A DNA stretch of 64,000 bases from Rotaria socialis (Eukaryota > Rotifera > Eurotatoria > Philodinida > Philodinidae): positions 1 to 64,000 of the forward strand of contig CAJNYU010001919.1 of NCBI GenBank assembly GCA_905331475.1. The letters are read 5' to 3'. Positions 24,105 to 35,845 of this stretch are shown piece after piece (position 1 is the stretch's first letter; every line of letters begins with the position of its first letter). Both the position numbers and the translations under genes were made by a program. The notes under the pieces are model-generated. The model was not told the origin of the DNA, ran no database searches, and saw only the letters and a list, made by a program, of their open reading frames with translations.

Positions 24105-26117
24105 AGGCTCACGATGTCTACAATTGTTGAAATCAGGATCGGCATCACTGAAAGTAAGTTAAGTTATTTCTCAAAGTTTACTGATATCAACTGATGCAAA
24201 CGACTTCAGTGAGACAGTAATCATAAAATATTTTACTCTTCGCTTGCATACATTAGAAAATTGTTAAGCAAAAATATCATGACCAATTATGACCCAATCA
24301 TCAGTTTTATTTGTGTTTTTAGTTTAGGGATATGGAAGCATCACCACTACTATCGATGCTAACGGGTCGAAAGGATGCATTGTCAGAAGGTAAGTCAGTT
24401 TCCTGGTGTGGGTGTGTGTGTGTGCTACACGTTATTCAACATTGCCAAAAATGCCTATAAACGTAGCACAATAGGTCACAGTCTTATTACATATGACCAT
24501 AATNTGTTTTTAGTTTAGGGATATGGAAGCATCACCACTACTATCGATGCTAACGGGTCGAAAGGATGCATTGTCAGAAGGTAAGTCAGTTTCCTGCTTA
24601 GGGTGTGGGTGTGTGTGTGTGCTACACGTTATTCAACATTGCCAAAAATGCCTATAAACGTAGCACAATAGGTCACAGTCTTATTACATATGACCATAAT
24701 CATTATCAACACGATCATATATGTAATGCTCTTGCGACCTAGCACAGGATCATTCGAGCTACATCTCTGACTGAAAGGGTCATTATTATGACTATTTTGA
24801 GCATATGTTTACATGCTTGAATCACGTTGCTGTAATATCAAATATCAAAAGAGTCGTATTTGCGCTCATTACAGTGTCTCTTGTGGTAATTTAGGCTATA
24901 TTTTTGACTATATATATATATATATATATGCGATCTAGAACATCGGATACCACTGCGAATGAAAAGATGCAGCCGTTTATGAAGACGCATATACCAATCT
25001 GGGTAGTTATTTTCAGAAAGATAGCTAATAAACAGTATCTAATAAAAAATATATCTCTTAAACCTTTTCTGTTACCAACCTTTCGCGACTACATGAGTTT
25101 AGAGTTATATACTTATATTAAATAGTAGATAAGTAGCTGTTGTGTTATCATGAAGAACCAAAAATACTAATTACTTGTCTTCAGGCACGGATGCTTTAAC
25201 ATTTGATTTTAGAGGAAACGTCAAGTGAACTGTCACCAGAGACTACCAATGCAAAAATCTTTTTCCAAGGTATGTTTTCAACGAAAAATTCAGAAATCAA
25301 AAAAAAAATATTATATTCTTCAGGTTCAACTGCCGATGCAGAAACAGTAACAAAAGTGTTAAAAAATATCACGGGTTCAACAGTGAACTTCAGTATTGTT
25401 TCATACGAACCAAATAAATATACAGCTCGGCCGCACAAGGGGGTTTTAGCGTCGCATGAAATATTAGAAGGTTAGAGATTTTGTTTTTTAATATTGAGAT
25501 GCTGAAGATTGAACATTTTAAATTTAATTAACACATGAAAACTCCCGAAGTGTCGTTCAACATGTTAGCCTGCGGCATCATTTCCAAAATATGATATATA
25601 AGCGTTGGAACATGATTTCCGCCAGGATGATTGTCTGAAATAAGTATGTCGTATATATAAATTAGCAATATTCCAAGCACTAATAGAAACTGTAAAATAT
25701 CCTCTTCTTCCATTATTGAAGAACCCTCTATATTACAACAGTCCTTTAATTAGGAACAAATGTGCTCATATAGTTAGATTTTGAGTCGTATCATACATCT
25801 GCGATTTAGTAGTCGAGTGTTGTAGATTGACATAAAAGTATGCTAAAAGATATCTAGATTCGCATCCGTTTTTAGTAAATTTCGTTCGTAATAAACTGCA
25901 TGGCGATAGTGAAGATGAACAAGAAGAATCTAATGGCGAAGAAGAAAAATATCAATTCAAAATTGAATGGATTTTTCAAAAAAGTGACAGTAAACATTCG
26001 GTAAACTTGTGTACCAATATAGTTTATTAGACTTAAATATATTCTTCGTTTCTTAGACGGCCCCAGCAAGGATCAAACATACAAAACTTAAATGTGAACT
26101 CAAACCATCCTAGGAAT
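24105..26117 (+). CDS. Putative multi-exon gene of small exons, unknown function
   Basis: A series of short open blocks is flanked by good splice signals: GSRCLQLLKSGSASLK ending AAA|GTAAGT near 24152; a block 24327-24389 ending GAAG|GTAAGT; EETSSELSPETTNAKIFF (about 25213-25270, then GTATG); GSTADAETVTKVLKNITG (25323-25469, then GTTAGA); and an acidic block DSEDEQEESNGEEEKYQ near 25905-25955 ending TCG|GTAAAC. No domain is recognised. Exon joins are tentative because several phases are possible, and the second block is duplicated around the N at 24504. It lies tail-side of the first ART-TPR gene on the same strand. It could instead be decayed sequence. Confidence 0.25.
24314..24700. repeat. 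Near-identical direct duplication split by a single N
   Basis: 24314-24503 and 24505-24700 are the same sequence except for a 6-bp insertion (CTTAGG) in the second copy, just before GGTGTGGGTGTGTGTG. The N at 24504 lies exactly between them. This is the pattern of two overlapping contig ends joined without merging, so the duplication may not exist in the animal. Each copy includes one exon-like block and a telomere-like GGTGTGGG tract. Confidence 0.7.
25528..25634 (-). CDS. Possible terminal exon of a minus-strand gene
   Basis: An acceptor TTATTTCAG precedes an open block that reads NHPGGNHVPTLIYHILEMM and ends at TAA 25530-25528. Upstream exons were not identified. Composition is protein-like but too short for a family call. 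Confidence 0.2.
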
Positions 26118-26823
26118 CATCATCGGCAGCATGCACTATTAACTAACAGGATAAAAATATATTGAATGCTTCATTATTTACTCTTTTTCTTGGCAAAAAA
26201 AGTTCATCTTTGTTTCAAAAAATGATTAATTAATTTGCTGTCATTATAAGCCCCTCCTGTGTTTTGAATAAAAGGACTGAAACTTTTGGGATTTCCCTGA
26301 GAAGCGACATAGTGGAGAACATAGAACGAAGTGCGTTCTACAAAATCGTATGCTTCGCTTTTTTGGGCGATCGATTGTTTCGAAATGGTAAGGTATGAAA
26401 TACCGACCATATTAGATTCTTTTTAAAGCCAACTACTGCAAAAATATTTGTTTACTGGGCAAAGTCCTTTAAACATGGTTAGTTTGTTTCATAAAATATG
26501 TATTTCTCAAGAATAATCTTTTATATTGATATGATACGTATTAACTTATTTAATTTTGAAATAAAACAATGCGTTGGGCTGTTAAGATGTGACTGTAACT
26601 ATTTGTATCGACAATCCATACTGTCAAATGTAGCGAACAAAATAAATAAAATTTGAACAGATATGTGATCAAATCTTTTTTGTAAGAGATATGTTAAATC
26701 TAAGATAATAGATTAAATTACGGCATTCTTTTTGAAAGAAAACTTAATGTCTTGTTTTAAAAAAGCAAATAATATTCCATTTGAAGCCTCCCATGAAAGT
26801 TTTCGGCTAATTTATTAAAATCT
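26118..26823. other. Spacer downstream of the second ART-TPR gene
   Basis: No supported exon. A 68-codon minus frame at 26204-26410 has a stretch (LHYVASQGNPKSFSPFIQ) that looks mildly protein-like but matches nothing known. Confidence 0.3.
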
Positions 26824-29800
26824 TTATTTTAGAAAGAAAAACCTCAAAACACAAATACAGAATTTTTTAACCTTTTCGTAATATGTTAATTGAATCGATT
26901 GATTTGCTTCAAGAATATGATCCATAATTCTATCAATGCCATATTTTGTCTGCTTAATTTGTCTTTTATTACCAGGAGCAACTGCTACCGTTAGATCCAA
27001 AGCCATTTCATAGTATGACAGAGCTTTGGCAAATTCCTTTTTATTGTAGTATGTCGATCCTGTTCGAAATGCATAAATTTTCGCTAAAGCTGGATGATTA
27101 GCGTCTAGTGTTTTTAGCGTCATTTCTGCCCGATGAAAAAAGACAACAGCACCATCAAAGTCACCTTGATCATTTAGTAGACTTCCAAAAGTAACGAATG
27201 AGACAGCCTTAGCCAACAAATCGTCTGATCTTAAAATGAATGCGGTTTTGCACAGTTTTTGTGCTTCCTCATAGTGTTTTTGTCGTCCTTTAGTTCGTGC
27301 CAAACAATCAAGGGCAGTTATATAAAGAAGTTGATTCGTTTTATTTTCATCTTGAGCATAAGCGCTTTGGACCGTCAAATAAAGAACTTCTTCAAAATAA
27401 ACTTCTGCTTTTTCACATTGTTCCATATCAAGATATACCATTCCAATATTTAATAATATGGGCACACTGCATTCTTTCTGTTCATCAAGAGCAAATGCTT
27501 TTTGAAAATATTCGATTGCTTTTTCATATTCACCAATTTCAGAATAAATAAGAGCAAGTGTATTATAATTTGTTATGAACGAAGGGTGATTTTCGCTGAA
27601 AAATTGTCTATTTACCTTCAGAGCTAATTCATACGATTCAAGTGCATACGTATATTCACCTTTAAGTTCCCAAAACGTTCCAATTTCATTATGAATAAAA
27701 TATGCTTCCAATATTCCATCGGAGTTTGTCAGATAGATCAAATCTAATGCTTTTTGATAATATTCCAGAAAATGAAAATCATCTTTTAAAAATTTTGAAA
27801 CCATTCCAAGATTTGTATATGTGCTTAATAATTGTTCAGATTCGAAGGAAAGAGATTGAAGTTGATACTCAAGTGTCTTCTGAAAATGTGCGAAAGCTTC
27901 TTCGAATGATTCTTGCAATACAAGTACAGTAGCAATATGGTTATGAAGACGTGCCAATCTTAATTTACTAATCAATGGTACTTGATAATAAATATCTAAT
28001 GATTGCTTATAGTATGAGAGAGCCAATTCTAAGTCATTTTGTTGTTGATATACATTAGCAAGTTTTAAGAAATTATAAGCTAGTAGGACGTCCATTCTTG
28101 CATGAGGATCTAGTCCTTTGATCAAATTTATCGACTTTTGTAAATAATCAATAGCTGTTTTGTAATTCTCTTCGTACAGGTAACTCACTCCAAAGAGTAC
28201 GTAAATAGCAGCTAAACCCTTGCCTTGCTTTGGTTGATTTGGTTGCAGTTCAATTTTTAATGCACCAGTTAAATAAACTCGTGCCTGTTCTATCTCGTTC
28301 TTTTCCATACGATTCTCTGCCATAGAGATATAGAGTTGAATAAATTGGCGATCATTCGGCAGTAAATGTAATTTAAAAAGTTCATGCGCTTTATCTAAAT
28401 AGGACATTCCATCGTCACCAGGTAATAAACTTCCAAGACCCATGTATGTATTACCAAGATGAATCGGGCTTTGAAAGGCAGCATTTAATTGAACTTCAAT
28501 GGATTTTTCTAAAGCTTTTTGAGCATTTGCTATATCATAATGACGCAAATAAATCCATGCAATTATGTTATAATCAGCGGCAATTGCCGGATGGTTTGGA
28601 GGCAAGGAAGCTATATGAAGTTTCAATGCTTGTTGCATTGCTTCCAATGATTCTATAGTATCTCCTTTACTACCAGATTGTGCAAGACTCTTATGAAAAA
28701 GAATGTCACCTAATCTTTCATATTCAACAGGTAAATACTTAAAATAAAGGTTTTCAACAAACTGAAAATGTTCACAAGCATTTGAATAGTCTCCGATTAT
28801 ATCACAAACCATTCCAGCAATCATAGTAACATGACCTATCTGCATAATATGTTCATTTTGAAATCCACGTTCTTCTATATCTTGCTTGATCAATGTTTCT
28901 ATTTGATTCACTATTGGCATGACTTCTTTGTACTTTAGCTTGTTTACAAGAGAATCCGCTACTCGAATTAACATGTCTATATGCATTGGATAAGAAGATG
29001 CTTCGGTTGGAATGAGTTCTAAACCTTGATTATAATAATTCATAATTTCTGGTAAATTTTGATATCCTTGATAACAGAGACATTTAGCTAAAAGATTCCA
29101 AAGCATTGGCATTCGTGTATCAGTAGGTGAAGTAGAAGAAATAAGTCGACGACAAACTTCTGTTGCTCTTACATAATCGCCTGTACTAGACAAGAACTTT
29201 ACAAATGTAAATAAATCAGGTGCATCATCTTTTATATCAGGAAAATAATCGGTCAATTGTTCGATGCCTTCACTCTTCTGATTACATAGGGTCAATTTTA
29301 TAATCCATACATTATCATCTTCATTTACTGAGTCGATATGAAAAATAGCGCCAAGTGTTATCAAAATTTCGTTTTCGCTTTGCATCCAACTGATATGTCC
29401 AATATCAGCAAATGCTGTTTCACATGCATTTGTTTCAATCGTTATTTCAAACAAAGTTGATTCTAATTGAGGTCGTTGTTGTCCTTGCCCGCTGAATATC
29501 AATGAAAGATCTCTATCAGACGTTGTTGAAAGAAAACTATTTGTTGAAATAAAACGACCGATATTTCCTTTCAATTGATCTAATTCTCGTGCAGACATGA
29601 ATTGACCTCGATAAGTAGTAAGGCAATATGGAAAGAAATTCAATTCAAGTAATCTGCTCAAAAAATCTCCATGTAATTCAACAAGTTGTGTGTGAATATC
29701 GGATAAAATAAGACGAATTTTATACATATCATCAACATCTTCTTGCCGTAAGACTTTGTTAATAAGACGATATAAAAATGAATCACGCGTATACCATTTA

Positions 29801-30456
29801 ATAGCAAATTCTGAATTATAAGTCTTTTCAAATTCGAGTATTTTATCCAGTTCAGTTCGATTTTCAGCATAGTTCGAACGACAAAATTCAAGTAGATCAT
29901 CTTTGGCTTTTGATATTTCGGGCACAGCAACAAGAATTTCCACCAGATATTGGTACCACATAAATTTAGCTGATTGACGTGTGAGATCTTTTGTTGATCG
30001 ACTTGCTATTGATATGTTAAATTTAAAATTTGTACTATTGCATAATGCAACATCTTCTGTTAGTTTAACTAAAAGATGATTTTCATTATTACAAACAGCA
30101 CGTATTTTTTCTTTGGACAATATCTTGTTATTGTTTTCAGATATTATTAAATACAAAAATGTAATTTGCATTAATTGAGTGGCTTCTTCGATAACACTAT
30201 CAACATTTTCAAATGCATCGACGGATATGATGAGAAATATATATTGAACATCATCAAACATATATCGAATATAATCGAAACATTCTTTGACTTCAGCAAA
30301 TGTCTTTAAGAGAGAAGTTATATGATGTAAACGTAATTTTGTTCTCTGACTGGCATCCACATAACAAAAAGTCCTATCAAGCCAAATTATACGGATATTT
30401 TGCATATTTTCATCGAACATATTTGAATAGTCTTTTTGAGTGCCGCGAAGTGCCAT
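26824..30456 (-). CDS. ADP-ribosyltransferase (ARTC type) with long TPR array, intact
   Basis: A single-exon frame of 1210 aa. Residues 1-190 match the N-terminal domain of the paralogue at 20.4 kb (IIWLDRTF, LLKTFAEVKECFDYI). The ART domain has Y-R-G-Q at about residue 283, F-L-S-T-T-S near 312 and the E-x-E motif (SENEILI) near 362, so the R-S-E signature is complete. From about residue 420 to 1180 there are about fifteen tetratricopeptide units such as EKAIEYFQKAFALDEQ and ALSYYKQSLDIYYQ, most like kinesin-light-chain-type TPRs. TPRs bind partner proteins and may choose the target. No signal peptide, so a cytosolic site is likely. It is convergent with the paralogue. Such ART-TPR genes are expanded in bdelloids; their physiological role is unknown to me. 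Confidence 0.9.
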   Translation of the reverse strand: MALRGTQKDYSNMFDENMQNIRIIWLDRTFCYVDASQRTKLRLHHITSLLKTFAEVKECFDYIRYMFDDVQYIFLIISVDAFENVDSVIEEATQLMQITFLYLIISENNNKILSKEKIRAVCNNENHLLVKLTEDVALCNSTNFKFNISIASRSTKDLTRQSAKFMWYQYLVEILVAVPEISKAKDDLLEFCRSNYAENRTELDKILEFEKTYNSEFAIKWYTRDSFLYRLINKVLRQEDVDDMYKIRLILSDIHTQLVELHGDFLSRLLELNFFPYCLTTYRGQFMSARELDQLKGNIGRFISTNSFLSTTSDRDLSLIFSGQGQQRPQLESTLFEITIETNACETAFADIGHISWMQSENEILITLGAIFHIDSVNEDDNVWIIKLTLCNQKSEGIEQLTDYFPDIKDDAPDLFTFVKFLSSTGDYVRATEVCRRLISSTSPTDTRMPMLWNLLAKCLCYQGYQNLPEIMNYYNQGLELIPTEASSYPMHIDMLIRVADSLVNKLKYKEVMPIVNQIETLIKQDIEERGFQNEHIMQIGHVTMIAGMVCDIIGDYSNACEHFQFVENLYFKYLPVEYERLGDILFHKSLAQSGSKGDTIESLEAMQQALKLHIASLPPNHPAIAADYNIIAWIYLRHYDIANAQKALEKSIEVQLNAAFQSPIHLGNTYMGLGSLLPGDDGMSYLDKAHELFKLHLLPNDRQFIQLYISMAENRMEKNEIEQARVYLTGALKIELQPNQPKQGKGLAAIYVLFGVSYLYEENYKTAIDYLQKSINLIKGLDPHARMDVLLAYNFLKLANVYQQQNDLELALSYYKQSLDIYYQVPLISKLRLARLHNHIATVLVLQESFEEAFAHFQKTLEYQLQSLSFESEQLLSTYTNLGMVSKFLKDDFHFLEYYQKALDLIYLTNSDGILEAYFIHNEIGTFWELKGEYTYALESYELALKVNRQFFSENHPSFITNYNTLALIYSEIGEYEKAIEYFQKAFALDEQKECSVPILLNIGMVYLDMEQCEKAEVYFEEVLYLTVQSAYAQDENKTNQLLYITALDCLARTKGRQKHYEEAQKLCKTAFILRSDDLLAKAVSFVTFGSLLNDQGDFDGAVVFFHRAEMTLKTLDANHPALAKIYAFRTGSTYYNKKEFAKALSYYEMALDLTVAVAPGNKRQIKQTKYGIDRIMDHILEANQSIQLTYYEKVKKFCICVLRFFFLK

Positions 30457-31013
30457 GTTGCTATTTTTCTCTATATTTTTAGTAACTATGTCCAGGAAAA
30501 AACAACAATTCTATAGTAGGCAGTATATGAGTCTTCAGTTTTAAACAACACATTACGTACGTTTTTATTTATTTATAAAGGAGATCATATCATTTTATAT
30601 TGCTTGACAACATGTAACATTTCATGCTTCAAGGAGTATTTTTTTTCGTATGAATATCAATGCATCAATAGACATATTCATTGAAAAAAATCAAAATACA
30701 GCACATGTATAAACTGGTATGTTGTCAGAGAAGTCATAAATCGTTTCTTTCGTACAATTAATAGCAGATGCACTTCTTAGCAGTGACATCTATTTTTATA
30801 TTTTCCCTATGAATATTTTCTCAAAATTTTTATATAATATGATCAAGGATGGAAAACCTAACATTATTCTAATAAGCTCTTTTCTAGCTGATATCATTTT
30901 ATTGAGAATGCATCTTGAAAGAGGCTTGTTTCCAGAGAGACTGACATGAAAATGTATGAACGTGTAACAGCCACTACATTTTCTTCACCACATTAATTTG
31001 CCAATATTCATAA
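30457..31013. other. Spacer between ART-TPR gene and its partial copy
   Basis: AT-rich, no exon. It includes the upstream region of the intact ART-TPR gene. The junction to the duplicated block is at 31013/31014, where the sequence passes into the coding block without any N. Confidence 0.5.
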
Positions 31014-32890
31014 ACCAGTTAAATAAACTCGTGCCTGTTCTATCTCGTTCTTTTCCATACGATTCTCTGCCATAGAGATATAGAGTTGAATAAATTGGCG
31101 ATCATTCGGCAGTAAATGTAATTTAAAAAGTTCATGCGCTTTATCTAAATAGGACATTCCATCGTCACCAGGTAATAAACTTCCAAGACCCATGTATGTA
31201 TTACCAAGATGAATCGGGCTTTGAAAGGCAGCATTTAATTGAACTTCAATGGATTTTTCTAAAGCTTTTTGAGCATTTGCTATATCATAATGACGCAAAT
31301 AAATCCATGCAATTATGTTATAATCAGCGGCAATTGCCGGATGGTTTGGAGGCAAGGAAGCTATATGAAGTTTCAATGCTTGTTGCATTGCTTCCAATGA
31401 TTCTATAGTATCTCCTTTACTACCAGATTGTGCAAGACTCTTATGAAAAAGAATGTCACCTAATCTTTCATATTCAACAGGTAAATACTTAAAATAAAGG
31501 TTTTCAACAAACTGAAAATGTTCACAAGCATTTGAATAGTCTCCGATTATATCACAAACCATTCCAGCAATCATAGTAACATGACCTATCTGCATAATAT
31601 GTTCATTTTGAAATCCACGTTCTTCTATATCTTGCTTGATCAATGTTTCTATTTGATTCACTATTGGCATGACTTCTTTGTACTTTAGCTTGTTTACAAG
31701 AGAATCCGCTACTCGAATTAACATGTCTATATGCATTGGATAAGAAGATGCTTCGGTTGGAATGAGTTCTAAACCTTGATTATAATAATTCATAATTTCT
31801 GGTAAATTTTGATATCCTTGATAACAGAGACATTTAGCTAAAAGATTCCAAAGCATTGGCATTCGTGTATCAGTAGGTGAAGTAGAAGAAATAAGTCGAC
31901 GACAAACTTCTGTTGCTCTTACATAATCGCCTGTACTAGACAAGAACTTTACAAATGTAAATAAATCAGGTGCATCATCTTTTATATCAGGAAAATAATC
32001 GGTCAATTGTTCGATGCCTTCACTCTTCTGATTACATAGGGTCAATTTTATAATCCATACATTATCATCTTCATTTACTGAGTCGATATGAAAAATAGCG
32101 CCAAGTGTTATCAAAATTTCGTTTTCGCTTTGCATCCAACTGATATGTCCAATATCAGCAAATGCTGTTTCACATGCATTTGTTTCAATCGTTATTTCAA
32201 ACAAAGTTGATTCTAATTGAGGTCGTTGTTGTCCTTGCCCGCTGAATATCAATGAAAGATCTCTATCAGACGTTGTTGAAAGAAAACTATTTGTTGAAAT
32301 AAAACGACCGATATTTCCTTTCAATTGATCTAATTCTCGTGCAGACATGAATTGACCTCGATAAGTAGTAAGGCAATATGGAAAGAAATTCAATTCAAGT
32401 AATCTGCTCAAAAAATCTCCATGTAATTCAACAAGTTGTGTGTGAATATCGGATAAAATAAGACGAATTTTATACATATCATCAACATCTTCTTGCCGTA
32501 AGACTTTGTTAATAAGACGATATAAAAATGAATCACGCGTATACCATTTAATAGCAAATTCTGAATTATAAGTCTTTTCAAATTCGAGTATTTTATCCAG
32601 TTCAGTTCGATTTTCAGCATAGTTCGAACGACAAAATTCAAGTAGATCATCTTTGGCTTTTGATATTTCGGGCACAGCAACAAGAATTTCCACCAGATAT
32701 TGGTACCACATAAATTTAGCTGATTGACGTGTGAGATCTTTTGTTGATCGACTTGCTATTGATATGTTAAATTTAAAATTTGTACTATTGCATAATGCAA
32801 CATCTTCTGTTAGTTTAACTAAAAGATGATTTTCATTATTACAAACAGCACGTATTTTTTCTTTGGACAATATCTTGTTATTGTTTTCAG
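31014..32890 (-). pseudogene. Partial, apparently identical copy of the ART-TPR gene
   Basis: This block repeats 28264-30140 at an offset of 2750 bp, in the same orientation. All open frames inside translate identically on both strands. The copy lacks the first about 105 codons, because it stops at the N at 32891. It also lacks the C-terminal half: at 31013/31014 the frame runs into unrelated sequence and stops after two codons. It keeps the ART domain and the first TPRs but has no start or natural end. Identity this high means either a very recent duplication or an assembly artefact of a contig end; the N at its border favours the latter. Confidence 0.75.
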
Positions 32891-32892
32891 NA

Positions 32893-33135
32893 AAAAAGCT
32901 GTTAGCGCAATCCCTGTGGGATTAAAATGTGAAACCTGATGAAACTTCTTTTCTGAAATTCGTCTATCACGGTCACTGATGGTCTGTGGAGCTTCTGTGT
33001 CACGGTCTGTATTATGATGTATGAAGTCTCTAGAAACCATCACAGGCCGTGACAGAGAATTTTAATAATTATTAATTAATTAACCAATTAGTTGATTAAT
33101 TCATTTCTCTGTAACGATCTGTGGGGAGGGGGGCG
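32893..33135. repeat. Motif island, CACGGTCTGTG type, after a dispersed repeat end
   Basis: After the dispersed block GCTGTTAG...TTAAAATGTGAAA (second copy of 19591-19645), variants of one motif recur in both directions. Examples are ATCACGGTCACTG, TGATGGTCTGTGG, GTCACGGTCTGT, CACAGGCCGTGACAGAG and CTCTGTAACGATCTGTGG. A weaker relative occurs near 62411-62475. It ends in a G-rich tract (GGGGAGGGGGGCGGGGG, about 33123-33139). Confidence 0.5.
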
Positions 33136-34231
33136 GGGGATGGGTCTAAATTTCTACCCTATATACTTCAACACTCCTTTCAGAGCGTGTTTCACAAAAA
33201 CTGTTTATTTTAAAAAAGAAATTAGTTTGTGTACATCTATCTGACTTGATTATGTCAACAGCGTAAAATTAACCAACAATTTTACTGTGACGTCAGAACA
33301 ATTCAATAAAAACGGACGAGTTTATATGCACCTCTTGTGGAAAAAAAACTAATAATAATAAAATCAGTGTAAAAATCGATCTCGTATATACAAATATACG
33401 ATTTTGTTTTTTGCCAAATGTATATAATTGTTAGTTCAAATAATAGCTTGATTATTACTTTTCTTAAAGATGTACCCTTATGAGCCTGTTATTAAATTTC
33501 GAAAAGATAAAAAAACACAGGGTAAGATTTGTTCTGAACTACTATGACGGAAATTATACTACACATTTCAATATTCAAAAGTCAAATTGTTTTTAGTGGT
33601 ACATTTAAGAATCCTATACAACTATATACAATACAGAATCGACTTTCTTCATCAAGTCCTGTATCGAATCTAGCATAATGCGCAATGGCTAATAAAATTC
33701 GTCTAAAAGCATATAAAAATTATCAGCTGCAAAACCATATTGCTGGTTTACTTAAACCACTTGCTATAAAAAAAAGCGATACTAGGATTATTCTAAATAT
33801 TCCATACTTTATATATATATATTTATGCGTATCATCGAAATTTCAACGCACTGATAACAAGTTTATTTACTCTCACACGAAATAGTATCCGCTTAAATCT
33901 AAGAAATAATACTTCTTTTCGAAAAAAAACAACTTTTCGTAGCGGATAAGGATTTTACCATTTTTATACTAATAATATTCTATTAATAGTTTTTATGACC
34001 CTACTAGCTACATACTCAAAATAAAACGAAATATTCTTCATATTTAACACTTAATATTAAGCAATTAAGTGGCTAATGCAAACATTTTTTTTATTAATAT
34101 TAAGTGCCACCCCTATAGTGTGTGGTGGCTTTGACAGGGAGTAAATTAAGAGAAGATCCATAACCAAACTCCAATCACACCAACACCCTCAAACTGGGAA
34201 CAAATATTTTCGTATCAAAATATGGAAAAAT
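33136..34231. other. Non-coding AT-rich stretch
   Basis: No gene seen. It holds a perfect 13-bp inverted repeat CACTTAATATTAA (34048-34060) / TTAATATTAAGTG (34094-34106) with a 33-nt loop, function unknown. Confidence 0.4.
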
Positions 34232-34571
34232 CCCCATTGGCGTCGTGTTTTAACGTGTCAGTTTGGATTGATATTCAAGAATCAATTCTAAGCGATTCTG
34301 AACGCGTTCAGACTAAACGATAGTAACGTGTCGTAAAGCTGCACGAGCGCGTCCTTCTTGTAGCGTTTTGATGCATTTCTATGGTGATCACTTTTCACTT
34401 ACAAAAACGAGCTTTTCTTGAACGAGTTGTAACGAGTTCTTTCAAAGGACACTGTTCTTCGATTTGAATCCGTTCGTTACTAGCGTGTTCTGAGCCAATA
34501 AAATGCGTTCCAATTGGTCGAAAACACTCGTTCTTACTTGTTTCTTTTTGGCAATAATTTTCCATGAGTAA
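34232..34571. repeat. Motif island A: short non-autonomous element with CCCATTGG / CCATGAGTA edges
   Basis: The left edge reads CCCCATTGGCGTC, one base from the CCCATGGCGTC edge of the islands at 46.07 and 55.57 kb. The right edge CCATGAGTA (34562-34570) resembles CCATGGGTA at 39.06 kb. Between them CG-containing motifs are dense for this AT-rich DNA: GAACGCGTTC, GTAACGTGTC, GAGCGCGTCC, TAGCGTTTTG, GAACGAGTTG, TAACGAGTTC, TAGCGTGTTC, ATGCGTTCC. No coding potential. It is probably a small deletion derivative of the same element family. Confidence 0.5.
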
Positions 34572-35845
34572 CGAACAGATATTCTTTTTCTTTTAACTTG
34601 TTTCTACACGAAATACTCTTGAAGGAAGCTAACGGGGATGTATACAGGATTTTACGATAAGAAGGGATCAGCTATTTTGGTGTTCATCTTATCACCATTG
34701 GCAGCTACATAAATCACAATGTTAGAATTTCGATTAACAATCAATGACGAAATAGAAGCTGGAATTGTTTTTTTGTCATTATAGTAAATATGAGATGTTG
34801 ATTACTATGAGACATTGTCATCTATATTATCTTTATAATTCTTCTATGATGTGAAATATGAATTATTATCATTCTGTTTTTTACGCGTAATTTCTGTTGT
34901 TTGCAAGACAGCTTTATTTGGATGATATTATATATGGACCATAAAGTAGAAGTAAATAATTGTGAATTTATACATCATAGCACAACAAGATTTGCTACAA
35001 ACACATGTGTTACATTAATTTATATGAACACAAATGTCATTTGAAAAGAAAATATTTAGCGGATGTTTTTGAAGCACAAAAAGCAGCAAACCTACAAAAT
35101 TTCAGTAAAATTTTAATTTTTTTGCTGCAACTACAGGTCAATTCCCCTCGGTGCACGTTCTCTGGTGGACATAAGTGTTTGTACAATTATTTCCGTTCGA
35201 CTGTACGTCCGCTGACACTCCCCACAGTTGTTGTTCTATCGTTGTCGAGAATTTTTCGAAGCAGAATTAAAATACAATTACTTGTTTACTTTAATAACGT
35301 TCTCCCGTTCACGCAGTCAGGTATGTTGTATTCAGCATACCATACAATACGAGTACTATTTTGAAAGTGAACTAAGATTGGAGTTTCAAGTTGTCTATGA
35401 CATAAATGTATAGAAGTTAACAACAAGACTGATATTTTTGTCAACAAATAAGATCATATTTATTGCAATAATATTAGACAACTATTCTGAATGCTATTTG
35501 ATTTTGTAGAAAGGTCTATCTTTCATTGAAATGAAGCGTGGGTGAAAATCTATAGTTTACGGAGATAAATAAAATAGTTCAATGTCACCAAAATCGATTG
35601 GCGTATAGGATGTGAGCGCCATTTAAGATAAGATAAACCTAAACACACCACTTTCATAATAATTTATTGGTCAATAGATAAAATAAGCAAGGTTTTTAAT
35701 TCACCAAAAATAAGTATGAAATTAGAGCAATAAATAAATGGGATTTTAATTCAAATTTGAAATGTTTGAACATGCACACGGGTAAAAACGTAAAAATGCT
35801 CGCTTGTATAGAAAATAATTGTTTGTCACTCGATGACACAATTTT
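34572..35845. other. Non-coding stretch
   Basis: Open frames at 35005-35413 overlap in different phases and show no motif. Nothing further is recognised. Confidence 0.4.

Noticed and set aside
24904..25125. 73-codon frame after a TATATA run
   Set aside because: AT-rich chance frame with no splice or motif support.
26204..26410. Minus-strand 68-codon frame between the ART-TPR genes
   Set aside because: No family signature and no joinable exon; kept only as a note in the spacer entry.
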